The notes under the pieces: model-generated
Told to the model about the DNA's origin: nothing
Database searches by the model: none
Seen by the model: only the letters and a program-made list of their open reading frames with translations
Shown: piece by piece, positions 8,067 to 17,314 of the stretch
Layout: every line of letters begins with the position of its first letter
Numbering within the stretch: the stretch's first letter is position 1
Source: Paenibacillus rigui
GTDB taxonomy: Bacteria > Bacillota > Bacilli > Paenibacillales > NBRC-103111
Length of the DNA: 64,000 bases
NCBI RefSeq assembly: GCF_002234615.1
Contig: NZ_NMQW01000021.1
Coordinates: 30,546 to 94,545, forward strand
Direction: 5' to 3'
Position numbers and translations under genes: made by a program

Positions 8067-10091
8067 ATGGGTTGGTGGCAACAGAAGCCGATGCGGCTAG
8101 TACAGACCAATTTAAGAGAGATTGACGCGATGCTGGATATCGATGAGTATATGCGTAGCCTTGAGGAGTTTTCTGCAAACGTCCTGCTGTTTAACGTAGG
8201 GGGAATCGTGGCCAACTACCCCTCCGCGCTAGAATACCATTACGTCAATCCGAACTTGAAGGATGATTTTGTCGGCAAAGTGATTGAACGCGTTCACGAA
8301 AAAGGGATGAAGTTTATAGCCCGTTTCGATTTCAGCCGGTTAAATGAGAAATGCGCTTTGCCGAATCCGGACTGGCTGTATCGAAGCGTTGAAGGAGAAA
8401 TCGTCAATTACAACGGCCAGGTGCATACCTGCGTCAACGGGTATTATCAACAGGAGTATTCGCTCCAAATATTGCAGGAAGTGGCTGAAAAGTATCCCAT
8501 AGACGGCATCTTCTTCAATATGCACGGTTACGTGACTCACGACTACAGCTACAATTATTACGGGATTTGCCAATGCGGCAGCTGCCAAAAACGATTTTTC
8601 GAGTACACAGGTAACGAACGGCTGCCTCTGAAGGAGGACCCGAACGATCCGGTGTTCCGGGATTACGAGAAGTTCCGCACCGATACGGTAAGAGAGCTGT
8701 TTCTCAAGCGGGTTGAGGTCGTTAAGCGCATTAATCCCCATATCGCTGTATGCAACTACACACATTCAGGCACCGACATTTTCCGCAAGGAATCGAACAC
8801 GGGGATCAATCGGCCTCTGCCGGAATGGAATTACTCGGCTACGGAAAATGTGCGTACCGTTCGGGGCACTTGGAACGGGATGGCCGTCAGCAATTCGGCG
8901 GTTCATTTCGTGGATTATGCCATGCGGCATACGGCCGTTTCTCCTTACTTAACCGGGCTGAGGCTGGCGCAAAATCTGGTGAACGGCGGGTGGCTTGATT
9001 ATTACGTGATCGGCACTCTGATTAATCAGGATGACCGGCTTTGTTTCGACATTGTGAAAGATATTTACCGATTTCATCACAAGCATGAAGATTATTACGC
9101 GAACCTGGAGTCGCTGGCAGAGGTCTGCCTCGTGGTTCCGGAAAGCAGCAGCATGTACGGAAGCAAAGACGAATTAAAGGGAATCATGCGCATTTTGGCC
9201 GAGAACCATGTGCAGTACGACCTGCTGCACGATAGCGTTCTGCAATCGCCGCAGATTAACGAGAAGCTCAGCCGTTACAAGCTTCTGATCCTCGCCGACC
9301 AGCGAAGCATGAGCGACAAGGCTGTGGAGGCTGTTGACCGTTTCGTAGAACAGGGAGGGAAGCTCCTTGCAACTGGATTTACCTCTACCTGCGACGGGAA
9401 AGGGCATCCTTTGGGGCGCATCCGCCTGCACAGCGTAGGGGTAAAAGAATTTGATCTTAAACCGCAGGTACAGGGTGCTTATTTCCGAATTCGGGAGGAA
9501 GACAAAGCAAGGCTGCAAGGCTTCGAATGCATAGACCTTGTGTATCTATACGGAGAAGCTTTGGAATGCAAATTGGAAAATGGGGCGAAAGGGCTTCTCG
9601 GGCTGATTCCTTCCTGCATGTTCGGACCCCCGGAGAAATGTTATATCACCGAGGAAACGGACACGCCCGGATTGATTTACAACCGCTATGGAAAAGGGCA
9701 ATCCGCCTATATTCCGTGGGGACTCGGAGCGCATTATGAAAAACTGAGCAATCACGGCCATTCCCGCCTCTTGATGGCAGCGCTGCGGGATGTGCTCGGC
9801 CACAGTGAGCTGCTGCAGGTAGCCGCACCGCCGTTGGTTGAAGTTTCTTATTATAAAGGGACTTCGCGCCGTTTGGTCAGTGCTGTGAATGTATCCGGCC
9901 AACTGGGGACTGCATTCCATGCACCGATTCCGCTTCGGGACATTCGCTTTAGTCTTCAGGCCGATTCCGAGCCTTCGCGTGTTTACGCGTTACGCCGTAC
10001 CGGAAATGTACCGTTTGTTTATAGCGAAGGGCAAGTCACATTTAGTCTCGATGAGCTTGACCTGTTTGAGACGTTCGTGATAGAGGGTTAA
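8067..10091 (+). CDS. GHL6-type putative glycoside hydrolase with trimerization-like domain
   Basis: 674 aa, no signal peptide. ATG follows TAGGAGG. The N-terminal barrel (about residues 1-340) begins RLVQTNLREIDAMLDIDEY and has the MKFIARFDFSRLNE and IDGIFFNMHG segments of the hypothetical glycosyl hydrolase 6 group. A CxCGSCxKRF knot near residues 168-180 is characteristic of that group. Residues about 345-560 look like the beta-galactosidase trimerization (glutamine-amidotransferase-like) fold (CLVVPESSSMYG, then GGKLLATGFT). It shares the operon with the dehydratase. The activity is unknown and I do not assign a substrate. Confidence 0.72.
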   Translation: MGWWQQKPMRLVQTNLREIDAMLDIDEYMRSLEEFSANVLLFNVGGIVANYPSALEYHYVNPNLKDDFVGKVIERVHEKGMKFIARFDFSRLNEKCALPNPDWLYRSVEGEIVNYNGQVHTCVNGYYQQEYSLQILQEVAEKYPIDGIFFNMHGYVTHDYSYNYYGICQCGSCQKRFFEYTGNERLPLKEDPNDPVFRDYEKFRTDTVRELFLKRVEVVKRINPHIAVCNYTHSGTDIFRKESNTGINRPLPEWNYSATENVRTVRGTWNGMAVSNSAVHFVDYAMRHTAVSPYLTGLRLAQNLVNGGWLDYYVIGTLINQDDRLCFDIVKDIYRFHHKHEDYYANLESLAEVCLVVPESSSMYGSKDELKGIMRILAENHVQYDLLHDSVLQSPQINEKLSRYKLLILADQRSMSDKAVEAVDRFVEQGGKLLATGFTSTCDGKGHPLGRIRLHSVGVKEFDLKPQVQGAYFRIREEDKARLQGFECIDLVYLYGEALECKLENGAKGLLGLIPSCMFGPPEKCYITEETDTPGLIYNRYGKGQSAYIPWGLGAHYEKLSNHGHSRLLMAALRDVLGHSELLQVAAPPLVEVSYYKGTSRRLVSAVNVSGQLGTAFHAPIPLRDIRFSLQADSEPSRVYALRRTGNVPFVYSEGQVTFSLDELDLFETFVIEG

Positions 10092-10120
10092 AGCTGCTAA
10101 TTGACAGAGGGGGCTGAAAT

Positions 10121-11119
10121 ATGAGGGACATTAAGGTCGTGCTTACTACAGTCGAATATAAAGATGAGCATTATCAGAGATTGGCCCAAGCGTTTGCACC
10201 GGCATCGCTCATTCGATTGCGAATCGACGATCGCGAAGGTATTCGAAAAGCACTCGAGATCGCCGATGTAGCCGTGCTTGCGGGCGATATCCTTGATGAA
10301 CAATTTTATCAGGCTCCGCTGCTCCGTTGGATTCACTGCGATCATGCCGGCTTAAACAAAAGCGCCCGGCCGGAGCTGTTCGAGCGGGGACTGTTGGTAA
10401 CAAGCTCGGCGGGTCGCTCGTCCCCGGCGCTGGCGGAGCATGCGATATTTTTTATGCTGGCTCTGGCTTACCAGATTCCTCGGTTCCTTGATGCCCAGCG
10501 GGCCCATCAATGGGGAGTGCCCGGTCAGAACGATCTTCGAGGACTATACGGACGAACGGTCGGCATTGTGGGCATGGGCAACACCGGTACCGAGCTGGCT
10601 GTGCGAGCCAAGGCGATGGGCATGCGAGTTCTCGGTTATCGGCGAAGCAGCGCCCCTCCGCCTCCGGGAGTTGATCGGCTCTACTGCGGCGAGACCGGCG
10701 ATTCGCTGGACGAGGTACTCGCGGAGAGCGATTTTATCGTTCTAGCCGTGCCGCTCAGCAATGCGACGCATCACTTGATTGGCCGACGGGAACTGGCGCT
10801 GATGAAGCGCTCCGCATGCATTATCAATATGGCGCGCGGTGCTGTCATTGATGAAGAGGCGCTGGCTGAAGCTCTATATGCGGGACAGATCGGTGGAGCC
10901 GGACTCGACACCTTTACACAGGAGCCGCTGCCTTCGGACAGCCCGCTCTGGGACGCGCCAAATACACTGATTACACCGCATACGACTCCGCAGGTGCCTG
11001 ATCGCACAGGACGTTCCATAGACATTATCGCGGAAAATGTCAGACGTTATCGAGCTGGGGAACCGATGCTTAATGAACTGAAGCCAGGCGATATATACAC
11101 AAGGGGGAAATCGAAATGA
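10121..11119 (+). CDS. D-2-hydroxyacid dehydrogenase (glyoxylate/hydroxypyruvate reductase-like)
   Basis: 332 aa, NAD(P)-dependent. The Rossmann motif GMGNTG is at residues 151-156, followed by RR at 174-175 in place of an acidic residue, which suggests NADPH preference. Catalytic residues in family order are R239 (MARGAVID), E268 (TQEPL) and H287 (TPHTTP). It would reduce a 2-keto acid such as glyoxylate or hydroxypyruvate, or oxidise the matching hydroxyacid. The stop overlaps the start of the next gene by four bases (ATGA), so the two reductases are translationally coupled. Substrate is inferred from neighbours only. Confidence 0.87.
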   Translation: MRDIKVVLTTVEYKDEHYQRLAQAFAPASLIRLRIDDREGIRKALEIADVAVLAGDILDEQFYQAPLLRWIHCDHAGLNKSARPELFERGLLVTSSAGRSSPALAEHAIFFMLALAYQIPRFLDAQRAHQWGVPGQNDLRGLYGRTVGIVGMGNTGTELAVRAKAMGMRVLGYRRSSAPPPPGVDRLYCGETGDSLDEVLAESDFIVLAVPLSNATHHLIGRRELALMKRSACIINMARGAVIDEEALAEALYAGQIGGAGLDTFTQEPLPSDSPLWDAPNTLITPHTTPQVPDRTGRSIDIIAENVRRYRAGEPMLNELKPGDIYTRGKSK

Positions 11120-11991
11120 AACTTGCATTTATTGGTTTGGGGAATATGGGGCTGCCTATGGCGCGGAATCTGGTGAAAGCTGGGTACGAGGTGTACGGAA
11201 TTAACCGGAGTAAAGGTAGAGAAGAGTCGTTTGCCGAGTTCGGGGGAAAAGTCGGGCTTTCCCTGAAAGAACTGGCACAGCAGGCCGATGTGATCATGAC
11301 ATGCTTGCCGATGCCGGCGGACGTGGAGCAAATGTTCCTTGGTCCCGAAGGAATCGTGTCGAACGGCCGCAAAGGACTGACCTTGATCGATTTCAGCACC
11401 GTATCGCCGGATCTCTGTGTAAAAATCGCCACTGCAGCGGAGCAGGCGGGAATGAACTTTCTCGATGCGCCGGTCAGCGGGGGAACGGTAGGAGCCGAGC
11501 AAGCGACGCTTTCGATCATGGTCGGCGGAAGTAAGCCGGTGTTTGATCAGGTTCTTCCTATTCTGGAGAAGCTGGGAAAAAACATCTATCATGTCGGGGA
11601 AGTCGGGAACGGGACTGTCGTCAAGCTGCTAAATCAGCTGATGGTTGGTATCCATACCCAAGCCGCAAGCGAAGCGATGACGCTTGCCGACAAAATGGGC
11701 CTGCCTAAAGATATGCTGCATCGCATACTGAGCAATAGCTTCGCACAGAGCCGGATTTACGACAGACATTATACCCAATTTGTCGAAAAGGACACGTTTC
11801 AGCCGGGTTTCGCTTTAAATCTGCTGCACAAGGATCTTGTGCTGGTGAAGAAAATGGCCGACGATATCGGCGCCGCGTTACCGATTGGAGCTCATGTAGA
11901 GCAGTTGATCGATACGGCCAAAACCAAAGGGTTTGGTGAGAAAGACATGTCCGCTATGTATCTGTACATGAACGAAAAGAACGAACAATGA
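11116..11991 (+). CDS. 2-hydroxy-3-oxopropionate (tartronate semialdehyde) reductase-like, beta-hydroxyacid dehydrogenase family
   Basis: 291 aa. N-terminal dinucleotide motif GLGNMG at residues 8-13, substrate-binding DAPVSGG at 117-123 and catalytic K170 with N173 in GNGTVVKLLNQ define the 3-hydroxyisobutyrate/tartronate semialdehyde reductase family. In aldarate or glyoxylate catabolism the enzyme makes D-glycerate. The presence of glycolate oxidase genes and a former glycerate kinase gene in the same island supports GarR/GlxR function over 3-hydroxyisobutyrate oxidation. Start overlaps the upstream dehydrogenase; ribosome binding site AAGGGGG lies inside it. Confidence 0.85.
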   Translation: MKLAFIGLGNMGLPMARNLVKAGYEVYGINRSKGREESFAEFGGKVGLSLKELAQQADVIMTCLPMPADVEQMFLGPEGIVSNGRKGLTLIDFSTVSPDLCVKIATAAEQAGMNFLDAPVSGGTVGAEQATLSIMVGGSKPVFDQVLPILEKLGKNIYHVGEVGNGTVVKLLNQLMVGIHTQAASEAMTLADKMGLPKDMLHRILSNSFAQSRIYDRHYTQFVEKDTFQPGFALNLLHKDLVLVKKMADDIGAALPIGAHVEQLIDTAKTKGFGEKDMSAMYLYMNEKNEQ

Positions 11992-12048
11992 CAGGGAACA
12001 AAATAAATTTAGCAGAAAGATCATATATTGTGGTATCGGATTTTATAT

Positions 12049-12071
12049 GAACGTAGTTCGTTATTGTGAAC
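12049..12071. promoter_or_regulatory. Candidate IclR operator upstream of glcE
   Basis: Palindrome GAAC-GTA-GTTC (12049-12059) followed eight bases later by another GAAC (12068-12071). The same arrangement with the same 19-base repeat distance occurs at 17351-17373 before the other half of the pathway. It lies 46 bases upstream of the glcE start. The IclR protein encoded at 16486 is the obvious candidate binder. Confidence 0.5.
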
Positions 12072-12116
12072 GAAACTGAAGTGTGGGTTCCATTGAATTT
12101 CAAGTGAGGTGGGGAA

Positions 12117-13478
12117 ATGCCCGAAACGTTCAAGCTGTCAACAGATAAGATGAAGCGTGATTTGATCGAAATGGTGGGTCCTGAGCGTGTTGTGATTCGC
12201 GTTGAAGAAGAGAAACGTCGGTACCGGCTTCACGCACCTATCGTTGTATTCCCTTCCGAAGAAAGGGAAATAGAGCAAATTTTAGGCTGGGCATATAAAA
12301 ACGATGTGCGGGTCTCACCTCAAGGAGGAGGCACAAAAGATGCCTTCGGACATCCCGGCGATGGAACGGACGTGATACTATCGCTCAGAAATATGTCCGG
12401 CATTCTCCAACATTCCGCTGGCGATCTCACCGTCACCGTGCTGCCGGGAACAACCCTAAACGAGCTTCAGCAAGCTCTGGATAAGGAGGGGCAATTTCTG
12501 CCGCTGGATCCCGCGTGGGGAGAGCAATCGACCCTGGGCGGGATCGTCGCCGCGGGCGCTTCAGGGCCAAAGAGAGCCATGTACGGCTCGGCGAGGGATT
12601 ATTTAATCGCATCACGTATTTGTTATCCGGACGGTACGCTGATTCGAACGGGCGCAAAGGTTGTTAAAAACGTAGCCGGCTATGACATGAACAAGCTTTT
12701 TATCGGTTCCATGGGCACCCTCGGGGTATTCACTGAGCTCACCTTTAAAATCCGGCCGATCCCCGTTTATGCGGGAGCTTTGGTCATACACACCCCAGAT
12801 TTGCTAAAGCTTCGTAAACTGCAGGAAATGCTGCTCGACTCTCAGCTTGAGCCTTCTGCGGTGGAATGGGTAAACGGGCGGCTAGGGGCGCGTATATTTG
12901 GGGTGACCTTTGAAAGTCCTATCCTGTTAGTATCATTCGAGGATGTGGAACGATCGGTCCGATTTCAGACGAACTGGCTGCGGAACGCATGCGGCAGCTT
13001 GGGAGTTAAAGTACAGGAGCAGATCGAAGGGTACGGAAAAACCGGGGACGTTCTCTCCGGATTGCGAGAGCATCTGCCGAATTCAAAAGATATTCCCGAT
13101 GATAAGCTTGTGATTAGCGTCAAGCTGCTCTCCATGATTGCAGAAGTGCCGGACGTTTACGAGTTCGTGCAAAATTCAGCCGATGAAAAAGGGCTGCCGC
13201 TCGACTTCCATGGGGGGCTGTACACAGGCATCAGCAGAGCAACGATTTGGGCGGACATAGAGCAGCAGGGGGAAGTGTTCGAATGGTTGCGATCGGTCCA
13301 GTCGTTCGTCGGCAGGCTGAACGGACGTTCGGTGATTGAAGTCGCTCCTCGTAACATCAAGGAGAGCCTGAACGTCTGGGGAGCAGAAGCGGAAGACTGG
13401 ATTTTGATGAAATCGATCAAACATAAAATCGATCCAAAGCGCATCTTGAACCCGGGTCGGTTTGTAGGAGGGATTTGA
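12117..13478 (+). CDS. glcE: Glycolate oxidase FAD-binding subunit GlcE
   Basis: 453 aa FAD-linked subunit (FAD_binding_4/PCMH fold). FAD-site segments: VSPQGGGTKDAFG near residues 64-76, STLGGIVAAGASGPKRAMYGSARD and VVKNVAGYDMNKLFIGSMGTLGV, the last being diagnostic for GlcE-type subunits. It works with GlcF and GlcD to oxidise glycolate to glyoxylate at the membrane. ATG follows GAGGTGGGG. Only one base separates its stop from the glcF start. It is longer than the roughly 350 aa of the E. coli protein because of a C-terminal oxidase-type domain, as in Bacillus-type proteins. Confidence 0.88.
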   Translation: MPETFKLSTDKMKRDLIEMVGPERVVIRVEEEKRRYRLHAPIVVFPSEEREIEQILGWAYKNDVRVSPQGGGTKDAFGHPGDGTDVILSLRNMSGILQHSAGDLTVTVLPGTTLNELQQALDKEGQFLPLDPAWGEQSTLGGIVAAGASGPKRAMYGSARDYLIASRICYPDGTLIRTGAKVVKNVAGYDMNKLFIGSMGTLGVFTELTFKIRPIPVYAGALVIHTPDLLKLRKLQEMLLDSQLEPSAVEWVNGRLGARIFGVTFESPILLVSFEDVERSVRFQTNWLRNACGSLGVKVQEQIEGYGKTGDVLSGLREHLPNSKDIPDDKLVISVKLLSMIAEVPDVYEFVQNSADEKGLPLDFHGGLYTGISRATIWADIEQQGEVFEWLRSVQSFVGRLNGRSVIEVAPRNIKESLNVWGAEAEDWILMKSIKHKIDPKRILNPGRFVGGI

Positions 13479-13479
13479 A

Positions 13480-14838
13480 ATGTCGCAACAAGGCGTCACC
13501 AAAAGGCAAGCGGCTCCCACGGCATGTGACGATGTTTCGTTAACCCGTTCCAATTATTTATGGGAGGATGCTCCCGATCCGGATAAATTTTCGCAATGCG
13601 TTCATTGCGGAATGTGTCTCGAGGCGTGCCCGACCTATCAGGAAACCGGGTTGGAGCCGCATTCTCCGCGGGGGCGGGTTTATTTGATCAAATCGGTGGC
13701 GGAAGGGAAGATGCAACTGAACGAGTTTTTCAAAAATCCGGTGTCTACCTGCCTTGATTGCCGGGCCTGCGAAACCGCTTGCCCGTCGAACGTTCAGGTG
13801 GGGGCGCTCATCGAAGAAGCGAGAGGACAACTGTACAAGGCCGATCCTCCGAAAGGCTTCTCGGGTCTGATTCACAAACTGTTTTTGCATAAGCTGTTCC
13901 CGTATCCGTCGAGAATGCAAATGCTGGGTACGCTGCTGAAGCTGTACCAAAAGTCCGGGCTTGCTGCGGCCGCGGATAAATTAGGGCTGATGCGTCTTCT
14001 TCCTGCGCACTTGCGCGAGATGGAGAAGGCGCTGCCGAAGCTTTCGAGGCCCCCGGTACTGCGTTCCCACCCGGAAACGCTGCCCGCTGTCGGTGTGAAA
14101 AGGGCAAAGGTGGCCATGCTTACGGGCTGCGTCATGGATGTCGTGTTCAGCGACGTCAACGAGGCGACAATCCGGGTTCTGCGCCGCAACGGCTGCGAGG
14201 TATGGATTCCGAAGTCGCAAAAATGCTGCGGCGCTCTGCACGTTCATGCCGGTGACCGCGATCAGGCCAAGCAATTGGCCCGCCATAATATCGACGTATT
14301 TTTATCGGGCGACATTGACGCCATAATTGTAAATGCGGCGGGCTGCGGTTCGACGCTGAAGGAATACGAGGAATTGTTCAAAAATGACGAACGTTACCGG
14401 GACAAGGCGCATTTGTTCAGCGAAAAAATTACGGACGTTTCGCAGTTTCTCGACCGGCTTGGCCTGATCGCGCCCAAAGGGGAACTCAACATGACGGTCA
14501 CTTATCACGACGCCTGCCATCTGGCGCACGCGCAAGAAATACGTGCCGAGCCGCGCCGCCTGCTTGCAGCCATCCCCGGCTTACGCATAGTCGATCTGCC
14601 CGATGCCGACCGCTGCTGTGGCAGTGCAGGCATCTACAACATTACACATCCCGAAATGGCGGGGCAGCTTCTGGATCGCAAGATGAGCGACATCCCCGGC
14701 GGATGCGACGCGGTCGCTATGGGCAATCCCGGATGTATGATGCAGTTCCAGGTAGGCGTCGTCCGCCACGACCGGTCGGAGCAAATTGTCCATACGATCC
14801 AGCTGCTCGATTGGGCATACCGTAATGAGGAGGCATAG
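13480..14838 (+). CDS. glcF: Glycolate oxidase iron-sulfur subunit GlcF
   Basis: 452 aa. Two ferredoxin-like 4Fe-4S sites: C40-C43-C46-C50 (CVHCGMCLEACP) and C91-C94-C97-C101 (CLDCRACETACP). Two CCG domains follow, with CCG motifs near residues 249 (KCCGALHVHAG) and 386 (RCCGSAGIYN), as in GlcF and heterodisulfide-reductase-like electron carriers. It passes electrons from the FAD subunits to the respiratory chain. It lies between glcE and glcD in one operon. Confidence 0.93.
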   Translation: MSQQGVTKRQAAPTACDDVSLTRSNYLWEDAPDPDKFSQCVHCGMCLEACPTYQETGLEPHSPRGRVYLIKSVAEGKMQLNEFFKNPVSTCLDCRACETACPSNVQVGALIEEARGQLYKADPPKGFSGLIHKLFLHKLFPYPSRMQMLGTLLKLYQKSGLAAAADKLGLMRLLPAHLREMEKALPKLSRPPVLRSHPETLPAVGVKRAKVAMLTGCVMDVVFSDVNEATIRVLRRNGCEVWIPKSQKCCGALHVHAGDRDQAKQLARHNIDVFLSGDIDAIIVNAAGCGSTLKEYEELFKNDERYRDKAHLFSEKITDVSQFLDRLGLIAPKGELNMTVTYHDACHLAHAQEIRAEPRRLLAAIPGLRIVDLPDADRCCGSAGIYNITHPEMAGQLLDRKMSDIPGGCDAVAMGNPGCMMQFQVGVVRHDRSEQIVHTIQLLDWAYRNEEA

Positions 14839-14842
14839 CGTC

Positions 14843-16315
14843 ATGAACAACGATAAGAATACGGTGTCGAACGGATTCGTCAATCTCGAGCAGCGCGAGC
14901 AACTCATTCGGGCGATGGTTCAGTTGGTCGGTTCGGCTGCCGTTCTGCACCGGTATGAAGACTTGGTAGCATATGAATGTGATGGATATACGATTGAGAA
15001 ATCGCTTCCCGCGGCCGTCGTTTTCCCAAAATCGACGGGGGAGGTTTCCCGTGTCGTCAATTATTTATACGAACAGAAAATTCCTTTTTTGCCTCGGGGA
15101 GCGGGAACGGGTCTCAGTGGTGGTGCTATAGCGCAAGGCGGGGAGGTGATCGTCAGCCTGGTACGGATGAATAAATTACTTAGCATCGATTATTTGAACC
15201 GCAGGGCTGTCGTTCAGCCGGGTTATATCAATTTGAAGCTGTCCAATTCGATTTCGTCCAAAGGATACTATTACGCACCGGATCCTTCCAGTCAGGCTAC
15301 CTGTACGATCGGGGGGAACGTCGGGGAAAATGCCGGCGGAGCGCACTGCCTGAAGTATGGTGTAACGACCAACCACGTATTGGGACTTGAACTCGTATTG
15401 CCGAACGGGGATATCGTCAGGACCGGAGGGACGCTGGACAGTCCGGGATATGATTTGCTCGGTCTGCTTACCGGATCGGAAGGCACGATGGGTATCGTAA
15501 CGGAAATTACGGTCCGAATTTTGAAGAAACCGCAGGGCGTCAAGACGGTGCTCGCCTTATACGACGATGTCGATGACGCAAGCAGAGCCGTTTCGGAAAT
15601 CATTGCCGCGGGCATCGTTCCGGCTGCCCTGGAAATGATGGATAAAACCGCCATTCAAGGCGTTGAATCGGGAAACTATCCTGTCGGATATCCAAGGGAT
15701 TTGAGTGCGGTACTCATTGTCGAAGTTGATGGGATCGAGGAAGGGCTGCAGGATCAGATTGATCAAATCATTGTCGTTTGCCAAAAAAATCGGGTGCGTG
15801 AGGTGCGCCAGGCAGCCGATGCGCAGGAAAGAGCACGCTGGTGGGCCAACCGGAAAACCGCATTTGGCGCAATGGGCACCATTTCCCCCGATTATCTGGT
15901 GCAGGACGGGGTGATTCCGCGCAGCAAGCTTCCCGAAGTTCTAGCGAAGGTCGGCGAGATCAGCACGAAATACGGGCTGCGCATCGCCAATGTGTTCCAT
16001 GCCGGCGACGGCAATCTTCATCCGCTCATCTTATTTGATTCGAGAGTGCCTGGGGAGACGGAACGTGCGGTAGCCGCGGGCTCCGAGGTGCTCAAGGCTT
16101 GCGCGGACGTGGGCGGATCCATTACCGGCGAGCACGGAGTAGGCATTGAGAAGATGGAGGACATGCGCTTTATTTTTAATGAGCGGGAAATTCAAGCCCA
16201 GACGGATATTCGTGACGTATTCAACCCGCACGGCTTATGCAACCCGGACAAAGTATTCCCGAAACCTGCCCGTTGTGTGGAAGTTAAGAAATATGTCGCA
16301 TCGTCCAAGTCGTAA
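14843..16315 (+). CDS. glcD: Glycolate oxidase catalytic FAD subunit GlcD
   Basis: 490 aa from the ATG at 14843 behind GAGGAGG with nine-base spacing; the longer in-frame start at 14786 would overlap glcF without a site of its own. The FAD_binding_4 domain has PFLPRGAGTGLSGGA and GGNVGENAGGAHCLKYGVT; the FAD-oxidase C-terminal domain has NVFHAGDGNLHPLILFD and GGSITGEHGVG, both hallmarks of GlcD and D-lactate dehydrogenases. Presence beside GlcE and GlcF makes glycolate the likely substrate. Confidence 0.93.
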   Translation: MNNDKNTVSNGFVNLEQREQLIRAMVQLVGSAAVLHRYEDLVAYECDGYTIEKSLPAAVVFPKSTGEVSRVVNYLYEQKIPFLPRGAGTGLSGGAIAQGGEVIVSLVRMNKLLSIDYLNRRAVVQPGYINLKLSNSISSKGYYYAPDPSSQATCTIGGNVGENAGGAHCLKYGVTTNHVLGLELVLPNGDIVRTGGTLDSPGYDLLGLLTGSEGTMGIVTEITVRILKKPQGVKTVLALYDDVDDASRAVSEIIAAGIVPAALEMMDKTAIQGVESGNYPVGYPRDLSAVLIVEVDGIEEGLQDQIDQIIVVCQKNRVREVRQAADAQERARWWANRKTAFGAMGTISPDYLVQDGVIPRSKLPEVLAKVGEISTKYGLRIANVFHAGDGNLHPLILFDSRVPGETERAVAAGSEVLKACADVGGSITGEHGVGIEKMEDMRFIFNEREIQAQTDIRDVFNPHGLCNPDKVFPKPARCVEVKKYVASSKS

Positions 16316-16417
16316 AGAACTTCCGCTTGTGGTCAGTTGGCTGTACTTGTTCTTTGAAAACCTCAAACACATTGACTAAGCTGAGAAATGCGTGTTAGGA
16401 TTGTGTGGAAATGAGGA

Positions 16418-16455
16418 TATAATAGCTTGTAAATTCTGATATTATCGGAATTTAC
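16418..16455 (+). promoter_or_regulatory. -10 box and large palindromic operator before iclR
   Basis: A TATAAT box at 16418-16423 is followed by a 27-base near-perfect palindrome at 16429-16455. Outer arms GTAAATTC and GAATTTAC are perfect, and inner GAT/ATC pairs flank a short centre. It covers the transcription start zone 31 bases before the iclR start, an ideal place for autorepression. No good -35 is visible (best TTAGGA, spacer 18). Confidence 0.6.
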
Positions 16456-16485
16456 GGGATCGCATGGATGAAAGAAGGTTGCGCG

Positions 16486-17232
16486 ATGGATCAAAAATAT
16501 GCCGTTCCTGCACTCGATCGGGCACATGCCGTGTTGAAGCTGCTTGCCGATGAACCGTTTAGATGGAAATTATCCGATATATCCAAGCATTTGCGCATCA
16601 GTAAGAGTACGCTGTACTCTCTGCTGTCCACGATGGAACGTCTGCAATGGATACGGAAAGACCGAAACGAGACGTATGCGCTCGGAAGTTCGCTCGGAGA
16701 TTTCGGAGGAGCCTATTTCAGGCAGTATGATCTGATTGAGGAATTTAAACGAGCCTCTGAGCCGGTCATGCAGGTTCTTCAGGAATCGGTACAGTTAGCT
16801 CGTTTAGATGGGAATACGGTCTTATATCTTGCTAAAACGGAAGCGCCTTCTCCGGTTCAGATGGTGTCAGGTCCGGGCGTGCGATTTCCAGCACATGCAA
16901 CCGGTCTTGGAAAGTCGCTGATGATGGATATGGACACCAAAGAAATTGCACGAATTTTTCCTGAGGAGACGCTGCCTCAATTGACTTCGCATACGATCGA
17001 CTCGAGGGAGGACTTTTTAAGGGAACTGGAGAAAGCCCGACTTCTTGGCTACTCCATGGATTTTCAAGAGGGTGTCATGGGATTTTGCTGTGTGGCCGCA
17101 CCGGTTCGGCAAAAGGGAAACGTAGTCGCTGCAATCAGCTGCTCCATGCCGATTCATCATTGGGAAGAAAAGAAAGACAGAGCCATAAGGGAGATTTGTG
17201 CTTTGGCCAAAAAATTGTCAACGTCCATCTGA
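16486..17232 (+). CDS. IclR-family transcriptional regulator
   Basis: 248 aa from the ATG at 16486 (AGAAGG seven bases upstream); an earlier in-frame ATG at 16468 has no site. N-terminal winged helix-turn-helix about residues 8-60 (LSDISKHLRISKSTLYSLLSTMERL), then an effector-binding GAF-like domain with FPAHATGLGKSLM and CCVAAPVR. IclR proteins sense small acids such as glyoxylate and pyruvate and usually repress. It lies between the glycolate oxidase operon and the malate synthase operon, both of which carry a shared GAAC-type motif upstream. Its own palindrome differs from that motif, so the regulon assignment is inferred. Confidence 0.88.
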   Translation: MDQKYAVPALDRAHAVLKLLADEPFRWKLSDISKHLRISKSTLYSLLSTMERLQWIRKDRNETYALGSSLGDFGGAYFRQYDLIEEFKRASEPVMQVLQESVQLARLDGNTVLYLAKTEAPSPVQMVSGPGVRFPAHATGLGKSLMMDMDTKEIARIFPEETLPQLTSHTIDSREDFLRELEKARLLGYSMDFQEGVMGFCCVAAPVRQKGNVVAAISCSMPIHHWEEKKDRAIREICALAKKLSTSI

Positions 17233-17238
17233 GTCTCG

Positions 17239-17278
17239 AAAATCCCGATAAAACGTCTAACGACGAGCGGGATTTTTT
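17239..17278 (+). terminator. Terminator after iclR
   Basis: AAAATCCCG (17239-17247) pairs with CGGGATTTT (17268-17276), with a small inner hairpin in the 20-base loop, and runs into six T. It separates iclR from the operon starting at 17390. Confidence 0.7.
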
Positions 17279-17314
17279 CTGCTGGACCGACTGCAAATCG
17301 TGTTCCAATTCCCA

